From positions 1 through 40,217 of the forward strand of contig JAZNJX010000033.1 in NCBI GenBank assembly GCA_045578245.1: a stretch of DNA of 40,217 nt. The letters are read 5' to 3'. Positions 34,612 to 40,217 of this stretch are shown here, in pieces. Source of the DNA: Fimenecus sp045578245. GTDB lineage: Bacteria; Bacillota; Clostridia; Oscillospirales; Acutalibacteraceae. The translations under genes were made by a program, and so were the position numbers. Position 1 is the stretch's first letter; every line of letters begins with the position of its first letter. The notes beneath the pieces are model-generated. The model saw only the letters and a program-made list of their open reading frames with translations. It was not told the origin of the DNA and made no database searches.

Positions 34612-34645
34612 GAAAAAAACAACCCATCACAGATGTGACGGATTG
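34612..34645 (-). terminator. Terminator of the symporter gene
   Basis: On the minus strand CAATCCGTCACA pairs with TGTGATGGGTTG (one mismatch), followed by TTTTTTTC. Confidence 0.8.
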
Positions 34646-34664
34646 TCTTTTGTTTAAGTAAATA

Positions 34665-36098
34665 TTAATATTTTTTAGAAAGAAGTTTTTCAGCTTCTTC
34701 TTTTGTGATTTTGCCAACATTGCAGTCTGCCATAACCTGTACATCCTTGTCGTTGAGTTTGTAGAAACTCCAGATAACCAAGGCAATAACAAGACCGATG
34801 ATAGGTACAACGTTGTATGTGAACCAAAGGCCATCCATTGCTTCAGCTGTCTGCTGAGCTCTTGCATTGATTGCTTCGAGTGCTTCAAAGCTGTCAACAC
34901 CATCAAATGTCTTGAATCCGAACCAACCAAGAAGTGCAAGTCCCATTGAACCTGAGATAGCAGCTGCAAGTTTAACAGCAAATGTCTGAATAGCAAATGT
35001 AATACCCTTTGCTTCTGTTCCTGTTGTGTATTGACCGTATTCTGCACAGTCAGGTGTAAATGTAAATGAAAGAACACCGATAATACCAAGAGGAATTGAA
35101 CGAAGCATATATGTAATGATAAAGAGTACAAAACTACTTCTTGTAGGGATGATAAGTAATGAAAGAAGAATGGTTGCAACAGCACTGATTTTGAAGAGTT
35201 TTGTCTTATCCATTTTTCTGATAATTTTAGGTACGAGAAGTGCCATAATAAGCTGTGGCAATGCTGCAACAGTACCTGTGATAAGAGAAGCAAGTGAATT
35301 CTCATAGATGTAATAAGCTGTAATCATATGAAGTGCGTTGTAAGTCTGAGCACCTGAATAGAAGATATAGCCTATATAGTAAATGAGAAGATACTTGTTG
35401 CTGATAACATATTTGAGCATTCTTCTTACTGTGAACTGCTCCTCGTCAGTAGTCTTGTTTCTTTCCTGACAGTGCTTGCAGATAGGGAACATAGTTAATG
35501 CAGCTACGACTGCAACAACAATAGAAACCGGACCATAACCAAGACCGATAAACTCACTGATAAGAACACTTACAAGAACAGTAGTAAGAGCTGTACCGAT
35601 ACCACCGGTGATGCCTTTAAGAGAAAGGATTGTGTTTCTTTCTTCAACATTGCTTGTCATTGCAGTAATAATACCGAATGCAGGTACATCGCAAAGGGTG
35701 TATGCAGTATCCCAAATTATATATGCCAATGCAAACCAGATAAGCTTAACTGTTTCACTTGCTGCAGTAGGGATAATGAAGACTGCGATAGTTGAAGCAG
35801 GAGTAAGTGCGCAAGCAATTTTCAACCAAGGGATGTATTTCTGATTGCTCTTAAATTTGATTTTGTCGAAAATAACACCGAAGATAGCATCGTTAACAGC
35901 GTCCCATACTTTTACTATCAACATAACCGCTGCTGACTTTACAGGGTTAACGCCGATGAGAAGAAGGAATGTAGTAAGATAACTAGCTAACATGCTATAA
36001 ATCATGTTCTGTCCGAAGAAATATGTGTAATAACTTTTTCTTTCGGGTTTTGTTGTCTGCCACAGAGGATTCTGAGGCTTAGTTTGTTTGTTGCTCAT
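34665..36098 (-). CDS. GPH-family sugar:cation symporter (MFS)
   Basis: 477 residues with about twelve hydrophobic helices. The N-terminal YYTYFFGQNMIYSMLASYL, the loop KVWDAVNDAIFGVIFDKI (the GPH/MelB pattern with acidic residues on helix II) and TPDCAEYGQYTTGTEAKG, the conserved loop between helices 10 and 11, identify the glycoside-pentoside-hexuronide family. It probably imports a glycoside or hexuronide with Na+ or H+. Its neighbours encode secreted PHP and DUF4434-like proteins, which may generate the substrate. The start ATG 36098 has AAGGAG upstream; frames extending to 36161 precede the promoter -10. Confidence 0.9.
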   Translation of the reverse strand: MSNKQTKPQNPLWQTTKPERKSYYTYFFGQNMIYSMLASYLTTFLLLIGVNPVKSAAVMLIVKVWDAVNDAIFGVIFDKIKFKSNQKYIPWLKIACALTPASTIAVFIIPTAASETVKLIWFALAYIIWDTAYTLCDVPAFGIITAMTSNVEERNTILSLKGITGGIGTALTTVLVSVLISEFIGLGYGPVSIVVAVVAALTMFPICKHCQERNKTTDEEQFTVRRMLKYVISNKYLLIYYIGYIFYSGAQTYNALHMITAYYIYENSLASLITGTVAALPQLIMALLVPKIIRKMDKTKLFKISAVATILLSLLIIPTRSSFVLFIITYMLRSIPLGIIGVLSFTFTPDCAEYGQYTTGTEAKGITFAIQTFAVKLAAAISGSMGLALLGWFGFKTFDGVDSFEALEAINARAQQTAEAMDGLWFTYNVVPIIGLVIALVIWSFYKLNDKDVQVMADCNVGKITKEEAEKLLSKKY

Positions 36099-36129
36099 AA
36101 AAATTCTCCTTTTCCATATTTCGTAAAAC

Positions 36130-36158
36130 AGTATAACACAAATGAAATAAGATTTCAA
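36130..36158 (-). promoter_or_regulatory. Promoter of the symporter gene
   Basis: On the minus strand TTGAAA (36153-36158), 17 bp, TATACT (36130-36135). Confidence 0.75.
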
Positions 36159-36159
36159 C

Positions 36160-36183
36160 AAAAAAGACAGTCTTAAGACTGCC
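36160..36183 (-). terminator. Terminator of the DUF4434-like gene
   Basis: On the minus strand GGCAGTCTTAAGACTGTC folds into a hairpin followed by TTTTTTG. Confidence 0.8.
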
Positions 36184-36196
36184 TTTTAGTGATTGT

Positions 36197-37549
36197 TCAG
36201 TTTATTGTTATTTTACCTGTAGTGTTTCCTGCAGCATCAACAGTTTCAATGGTGTATGTACTATCCATATTTCCTGCTTCATCAACAAAATAGTTTTCTT
36301 CACTTCCATAGTATTTATCGATTCTCGCAAGGAATTTTCCATCCTTTTCAAGTCGGTAATAAGCAATACCAAAGTTGTCAACAGCCTCATCCCATGAAAT
36401 CTCAACACCGTTTTCACTCTGTACTTTCTTTGCATTTGCTGGAGCTTCTGGTGTTTCACTTTCAAGAATATAACCGTTTTCGATGTAATCATAATAAGTA
36501 TTGATAAATGCAGGATTTACAAGTGAAGGGCTGTAATAGTGGTTGTATGAGAAGGTGATAATGTTTTCTGCATATTTTGAAGCAATTTCCATCTGATACA
36601 CAAAGTCATCAAGTGTTGCAGTCATATTGGAGGTATGCTCTGTCATTTTTGGAGAAAGAACTCCGCCGAGGGTTTCACTCGTGATTGCACCGTCAAAGTT
36701 TTCACAATTAGCCCAGAGTTTTACATCAGCCTTGCAGGTGTCAATTGCTGCTTTATACATCTTCCAAGTCATTTCAAGGTTCTTTTCTCTTACCCATTTT
36801 GCACCTACTGCATCCTGAGGAGCAAAAATGTCACCATCACGGAAGTTAACCTTGTTGAAGAATTTTACATAACTACTAAGGGTAGCAACAGGACCGGTTG
36901 AAAGATATTCTGAATAGAAAGGACTTATAAGAAGTGGCTTTGATGCATCCACTTCGTTAATTCTGTCGATTACGTGGTTTATACCATCTACAATTCCGTT
37001 AAAAGTGAGTTGGCAAAGCAATCCATTACTGATTTCAGGAGTGAAATACCAACCATAAAAGACGTCCTTATACTTTTCACCGTATTTATTATAGATATCC
37101 TCTATCATATCACCGGCAACACGGCAAACATCCAAATATTGTGAACTGCCTGCTTCATTCCAGAAATCATCAAACATTGAAAGTCCGACAAATACCTTGA
37201 TTCCTGAATCCTGGCAATGCTTCAACGCAGGTTCAAGACAATCACCACCAAATGTTGCATCTTTAAGCGCATCAACATCGGTGTCGTAATAAACATTCCA
37301 ATTTCCTCCGTTGCTTGCATAACCTTTATCCGCAAGACATTGGAGAATAAGATATTCTATTCCTGCTTTTTCCATGTTTTCTATTTCTTCAGCCCATCTC
37401 GCATCATCCCACGCACAGGTCATCCAGGACTGAATGAAAGTTCCTGTAAACTCAGGCTTGCACTTTTGTTCTTCAGGTGGAGTTACCAAAGGTAGCATTG
37501 ACATAACAAAAGCCAAAATTGCAGAAATCATTTTGATAAATGGAAACAT
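36197..37549 (-). CDS. Secreted DUF4434-like glycoside-hydrolase-fold protein with C-terminal Fn3-like domain
   Basis: 450 residues. A hydrophobic N-terminus (about 5-25) suggests a signal peptide or anchor. The main domain begins GTFIQSWMTCAWDDARW and has MEKAGIEYLILQC, VFVGLSMFDDFW and FYGWYFTPEIS, the pattern of DUF4434 TIM-barrel proteins related to glycoside hydrolases; the Glu of TPEIS and Glu in CENFDG are candidate catalytic acids. The last 85 residues resemble a fibronectin type III domain. The substrate is unknown. Its start lies four bases after the stop of the upstream membrane-protein gene, so both form one operon. Confidence 0.78.
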   Translation of the reverse strand: MFPFIKMISAILAFVMSMLPLVTPPEEQKCKPEFTGTFIQSWMTCAWDDARWAEEIENMEKAGIEYLILQCLADKGYASNGGNWNVYYDTDVDALKDATFGGDCLEPALKHCQDSGIKVFVGLSMFDDFWNEAGSSQYLDVCRVAGDMIEDIYNKYGEKYKDVFYGWYFTPEISNGLLCQLTFNGIVDGINHVIDRINEVDASKPLLISPFYSEYLSTGPVATLSSYVKFFNKVNFRDGDIFAPQDAVGAKWVREKNLEMTWKMYKAAIDTCKADVKLWANCENFDGAITSETLGGVLSPKMTEHTSNMTATLDDFVYQMEIASKYAENIITFSYNHYYSPSLVNPAFINTYYDYIENGYILESETPEAPANAKKVQSENGVEISWDEAVDNFGIAYYRLEKDGKFLARIDKYYGSEENYFVDEAGNMDSTYTIETVDAAGNTTGKITIN

Positions 37550-37553
37550 ACTT

Positions 37554-38264
37554 CTATTCCTCCTTTTTAAAAACCAAGTCCAATACTTTATATGTTGCTT
37601 TTTCTATAATGTTTTTAGGCTCGTCAATTTTATTGTTATTTGTTATGATTTTAATATATTCTTCATTTAATATTTCATTTGCAAATTCGCTGCTATAGTG
37701 TTTTTTTACTTTTGATGCTTTTTTCCAACTGGGAATGGCAAATACAAAAAGTATCAAAAGGCTTGTAAGTATAACTGATACATTTTCTTTGGCTAAAAAG
37801 TAGTAACTCAATAATGCAGTAAGTACTGGCGCCCACGAAACGATGAAAATATAATAGAATAAAGCTTTTTTCCTAGCCTTATCAACATTGGTTAAACTAT
37901 AGAATAAATTGTTGACATTGTCGTTTTCAATAAAAACAGATTCATATATGTATCCGTTTTTGTTATCTCGACATTCTAAATCTTTGATGATTAATGTTTG
38001 CGAATCGTCGCTTGCACAAACATTAAAAGTGACATTACAAACAAGCGAGTTTATAACACTTTCGCCATCTACAAAACCATCAATAAGAGCAAACAACAGA
38101 TTTAATAATACTCTGTTGTTTTCTAAAACTTGTATTTCAATTTTGGCGTTATCATCAATATCTAAATCGTAAATCGTATTGCCTTTATTCAAAGAGAAAG
38201 TCTTGCCATTGCAAACAATATTTAAGGTTTCATAAGATGACATATTAACGATATTGATATTCAT
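37554..38264 (-). CDS. Hypothetical protein with two transmembrane helices
   Basis: 236 residues, not recognised. The first ~130 residues are beta-rich (INIVNMSSYETLNIVCNGK and following), then KARKKALFYY leads into two adjacent hydrophobic helices (about 146-166 and 172-190, separated by a short loop), and a charged C-terminus follows. That layout suggests cytoplasmic N- and C-terminal parts with a membrane hairpin. ATG 38264 follows GGAGG by seven bases. It is codon- and spacing-linked to the DUF4434-like gene downstream, so may modulate or anchor that protein. Base composition is more AT-rich than its neighbours. Confidence 0.65.
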   Translation of the reverse strand: MNINIVNMSSYETLNIVCNGKTFSLNKGNTIYDLDIDDNAKIEIQVLENNRVLLNLLFALIDGFVDGESVINSLVCNVTFNVCASDDSQTLIIKDLECRDNKNGYIYESVFIENDNVNNLFYSLTNVDKARKKALFYYIFIVSWAPVLTALLSYYFLAKENVSVILTSLLILFVFAIPSWKKASKVKKHYSSEFANEILNEEYIKIITNNNKIDEPKNIIEKATYKVLDLVFKKEE

Positions 38265-38336
38265 AGCATAACCTCCAATAAAACATCTTGTTTTTAAAAG
38301 TGTACGAAAAAAACATTTCAACAAATCCGAAAAACA

Positions 38337-38364
38337 AGAAAAACTTCGCACGCAATTGTGTACG
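38337..38364 (-). terminator. Probable terminator of tRNA-Ala
   Basis: On the minus strand CGTACAC AATT GCGTGCG (one A-C mismatch) is followed by AAGTTTTTC. Confidence 0.5.
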
Positions 38365-38372
38365 GATTCTTA

Positions 38373-38448
38373 TGGTGGAGCATAGGGGACTTGAACCCCT
38401 GACCCCCACACTGCCAGTGTGATGCGCTCCCAACTGCGCTAATGCCCC
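38373..38448 (-). tRNA. tRNA-Ala (anticodon GGC)
   Basis: On the minus strand the 76-nt sequence starts GGGGCAT and ends ATGCTCCACCA, with CCA encoded. The anticodon loop reads CTGGCAG, giving GGC. The acceptor stem has the G3-U70 wobble that marks alanine tRNAs. The T arm AGGGGTTCAAGTCCCCT and the D arm GCGCAGTTGGGAGCGC are regular. Confidence 0.97.
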
Positions 38449-38459
38449 AAGTCAAAGAT

Positions 38460-38488
38460 ATTTTATCATAAGAATCTAACCATTTCAA
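38460..38488 (-). promoter_or_regulatory. Promoter of tRNA-Ala
   Basis: On the minus strand TTGAAA (38483-38488), 17 bp, TAAAAT (38460-38465), ending 11 bp before the mature tRNA. Confidence 0.75.
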
Positions 38489-38625
38489 TTCCTTTATTTT
38501 GTTGCTTATTCCCAATATTCAATGCTGTATTTTGTTGTATGTGCCTAATTTGGCTTCAACTTATGGAAAAAAGTATTTTTTGTGGTATAATTAGAAAACA
38601 AATTGATTCTCATAAGGTGATTTTT

Positions 38626-39639
38626 TTGGATTTTTTAACTAATGAGTATAAATTCCCATCCGTTTCAGGGCTTTGTGATATAGTTGCACATAGCGTTGCA
38701 CCAGTTGATTTCAGCTCAATAAAAGGTGTTGTTCAGATTTCTCACGGAATGGCGGAGTATTCTAACCGATACTCAAAATTTATAACTGCACTTTGTAATG
38801 CAGGTTATGCTGTTTTTATAAATGACCATGTGGGCCACGGACTTTCAGTTGACAGCAAAGAAATGCTTGGATTTTTTGGTGAGGAAAATGGGGAAGAAAC
38901 CTTTATTGACGACCTCAAAACTTTAACTGATATGGCAAAGGCTGAATATCCTGGTTTGCCTATTTTTATGCTTGGTCATGGTATGGGAAGCCTTATCGCA
39001 AGAAAATATACAGCAAAATACGGATATCTTCTTGACGGAGTAATTTACACTGGTACAAGTGGAGAAAATCCTGCACTTGGTGTGGGTATTCTCCTTGCAA
39101 ATGTACTGATTAAGCAAAATGGTCCTAAGCATCGCTCTGATATTTTGGATACCATTGCTTTTGGTACATATAATCGTAAGACAGAAAAACGTACAGACCG
39201 TGATTGGTCAACAAGAGACCCTGAAGAAGTAGAGAGAATTCTCACCGATGAGCTTTGTGGATATACATATACCGTCAGTGGTATGAAGGTGCTTTTCACA
39301 ATCCTTAAACAAGTTACAAGTAAGCGTTGGTACAACACAATTCCACCAAGTATGCCGATTTTATTGGCATCAGGGGACAAAGACCCTGTAGGAGATTACT
39401 CCAAGGGAGTAAAAGAAGTTTGCAGAATGCTTAAAAAGACAGGACATAAAAATGTCATAATGAAGATTTATGAGGGTGCACGACACGAGATTCTTAACGA
39501 AACAAATCGTGACGAGGTTTATTCCGATATTATTTCCTGGCTTGATACAGAAACTGAAAAACATCAGCAGGAAGCAATTAAAAATATTGTTGTTGAGTCT
39601 ATAGACGATATTCAGCTATTAGAAAATTCAGAAGAATAA
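38626..39639 (+). CDS. Lysophospholipase-like alpha/beta hydrolase lacking the usual nucleophile
   Basis: 337 residues, monoacylglycerol-lipase/S33 (Hydrolase_4) type. VVQISHGMAEYSNRYSKF is the oxyanion-hole region and NDHVGHGLS follows. The nucleophile elbow reads LGHGMGSLIARKY, with Gly119 where relatives have Ser (GHSMG). The acid (ASGDKDPVGDYSKG) and His (YEGARHEIL) positions are kept. The protein could be inactive, use another residue, or reflect a one-base change (AGT to GGT). Start TTG 38626 has AAGGTGA at 38614-38620 and a TATAAT box at 38586-38591; ATG 38563 would lie upstream of the transcript. Confidence 0.82.
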   Translation: MDFLTNEYKFPSVSGLCDIVAHSVAPVDFSSIKGVVQISHGMAEYSNRYSKFITALCNAGYAVFINDHVGHGLSVDSKEMLGFFGEENGEETFIDDLKTLTDMAKAEYPGLPIFMLGHGMGSLIARKYTAKYGYLLDGVIYTGTSGENPALGVGILLANVLIKQNGPKHRSDILDTIAFGTYNRKTEKRTDRDWSTRDPEEVERILTDELCGYTYTVSGMKVLFTILKQVTSKRWYNTIPPSMPILLASGDKDPVGDYSKGVKEVCRMLKKTGHKNVIMKIYEGARHEILNETNRDEVYSDIISWLDTETEKHQQEAIKNIVVESIDDIQLLENSEE

Positions 39640-39656
39640 AAGAAAACCGTAGGATA

Positions 39657-39856
39657 GGCGTTGTACCCGTAAGGATACAACGCCAGTTTTATTCGCCATA
39701 CGGCGAGTTGTATTGCTTCGCAGTTTTATTGTGCTTCGCACAGTGTTATTCGCTTCGCGAGTTTGTTGCGAATAAAATAACACTGAATCCGAAGGATTCA
39801 ATAACACTATTGTCCGGGGACAATAATATCACTCTGCCGCAAGGCAGAATAACACT
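39657..39856 (+). repeat. Symmetric array of mini-hairpins with conserved 9-bp separators
   Basis: Left half: separators AGTTTTATT, AGTTGTATT, AGTTTTATT, AGTGTTATT and a degenerate AGTTTGTTG start at 39685, 39706, 39722, 39742 and 39760. Right half: the inverse AATAACACT, AATAACACT, AATATCACT, AATAACACT start at 39776, 39800, 39825 and 39848. Between them lie hairpins of unrelated stems: GGCGTTGTA, CGCC, GC, GTGC, CGC on the left and GAATCC, ATTGTCC, CTGCC on the right. TTATTCGC (39747-39754) and GCGAATAA (39768-39775) form the central stem. The whole is a near-dyad ending at the -35 of the next gene. Confidence 0.88.
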
Positions 39857-39884
39857 TGAAAAACTTTTTCGTTTTCTGTATAAT
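39856..39884 (+). promoter_or_regulatory. Promoter of the four-helix-bundle gene
   Basis: TTGAAA (39856-39861), 17 bp, TATAAT (39879-39884). The -35 shares its first base with the last base of the hairpin array. Confidence 0.8.
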
Positions 39885-39903
39885 TTATATAGAGGTGGTA
39901 TTT

Positions 39904-40217
39904 ATGGCGGATAGTATTTTGCGGGATAAAGCTAAAGAGTTTGCAAAAGAAATAGTTTTTGCTTGCCGAGATATGAAAAATAATAAAAAAGAATCTGTCC
40001 TGATAAGTCAGCTTCTTCGCTCAGCAACTTCTATCGGTGCAAATATACACGAAGCACAATATGCACAGGGAACCAAAGATTTTATATCAAAATTAGAGAT
40101 AGCACAAAAAGAGTGCTATGAAACAGAGTATTGGTTAGAACTTCTTTTTGAAACTGACTGTTTATCTGAAGAAAATTATAAAAAGTTACATAATGATTGC
40201 GGAACAATCAGAAGAAT
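39904..40217 (+). CDS. Four-helix-bundle protein, S23/IVS type, 3' end outside window
   Basis: 104 codons are visible and the frame is open to the edge; full members are about 115-130 residues. The segment QLLRSATSIGANIHEAQ, then KLEIAQKECYETEYWLELL, is the signature of the S23 / 23S rRNA intervening-sequence protein family, a small helical bundle related in fold to the Avd accessory proteins of diversity-generating retroelements. No 23S rRNA or reverse transcriptase is in the window. Function is unknown. AGAGGTGG stands before ATG 39904. The gene is preceded by its own strong promoter and a symmetric hairpin array, an association that may be functional. Confidence 0.88.
   Translation, partial: MADSILRDKAKEFAKEIVFACRDMKNNKKESVLISQLLRSATSIGANIHEAQYAQGTKDFISKLEIAQKECYETEYWLELLFETDCLSEENYKKLHNDCGTIRR

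Noticed and set aside
34601..35305. 234-codon minus-strand frame overlapping the symporter gene
   Set aside because: Leu/Ser/Gln-rich out-of-frame shadow of the GPH symporter; it runs through that gene's terminator.
38373..38448. tRNA-Gly (GCC) reading of the minus-strand tRNA
   Set aside because: Correct loop phasing (C32, T33 before the triplet) gives GGC, and the G3-U70 pair identifies alanine.
39657..39856. CRISPR array
   Set aside because: The repeated word is 9 bp, inverts halfway, and the intervening segments are short hairpins of 7-28 bp rather than unique ~30-bp spacers; no cas genes are present.
39904..40217. Avd protein of a diversity-generating retroelement
   Set aside because: No reverse transcriptase, template repeat or variable repeat is visible, and the sequence fits the S23/IVS branch better; only fold-level similarity is claimed.

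Overview
The window looks like a chromosomal segment of a low-GC Gram-positive anaerobe, most likely a gut Clostridia member near the Ruminococcaceae/Oscillospiraceae. The signs are AGGAGG-type ribosome binding sites, sigma-A promoters, a T-box leader, secreted proteins with type I dockerins (cellulosome-type anchoring), NrdR, and many short palindromic elements between genes. No phage, IS transposase, rRNA or CRISPR array is visible. Species cannot be named from this sequence alone.

Layout. (1) 1-2984: end of a hexuronate pathway run (uxuA 3' end, uxuB, 2-keto-3-deoxygluconate kinase, KDPG aldolase), carrying fructuronate to pyruvate and glyceraldehyde-3-phosphate. (2) 3090-4556: secreted leucine-rich-repeat protein with two dockerin modules. 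(3) 4579-8740, minus strand: leuA-leuB behind a leucine T-box, then a HAD phosphatase. (4) 8907-10076: cytoplasmic lipase-like hydrolase. (5) 10154-11655: a pair of uncharacterised multi-pass membrane proteins (DUF5058-like and partner). (6) 11755-21011: an almost complete myo-inositol catabolic operon (iolJ, iolC, a SanA-like gene, iolB, iolD, iolE, iolA, iolG), with no recognisable iol regulator or classical inositol transporter. (7) 21027-24420: YbaK-type deacylase, then a divergent SDR and an old-yellow-enzyme flavoprotein translated with overlapping codons. (8) 24615-27374: the conserved trio circularly permuted ATP-grasp / alpha-E / transglutaminase-like protease. (9) 27524-33092: sugar isomerase-like TIM barrel, nrdR with a candidate tandem NrdR operator, a secreted transglutaminase-dockerin protein, a secreted alpha/beta hydrolase, a ComF-like protein. 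(10) 33138-38448, minus strand: secreted PHP protein, GPH-type symporter, secreted DUF4434-like protein, a membrane protein of unknown function, tRNA-Ala(GGC). (11) 38626-40217: an alpha/beta hydrolase that lacks the usual nucleophile serine, then a 200-bp symmetric array of mini-hairpins leading into the promoter of an S23-type four-helix-bundle gene cut by the window end.

The sugar and inositol genes fit a polymer- and phytate/inositol-using gut fermenter. The most unusual material is non-coding: at least five kinds of palindromic, MITE-like element sit against gene boundaries, one contributing the last codons and stop of leuA, another enclosing the Shine-Dalgarno and start codon of a sugar isomerase gene, and the hairpin array before the four-helix-bundle gene. 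All functional names rest on recognised motifs and context; no database search was run.
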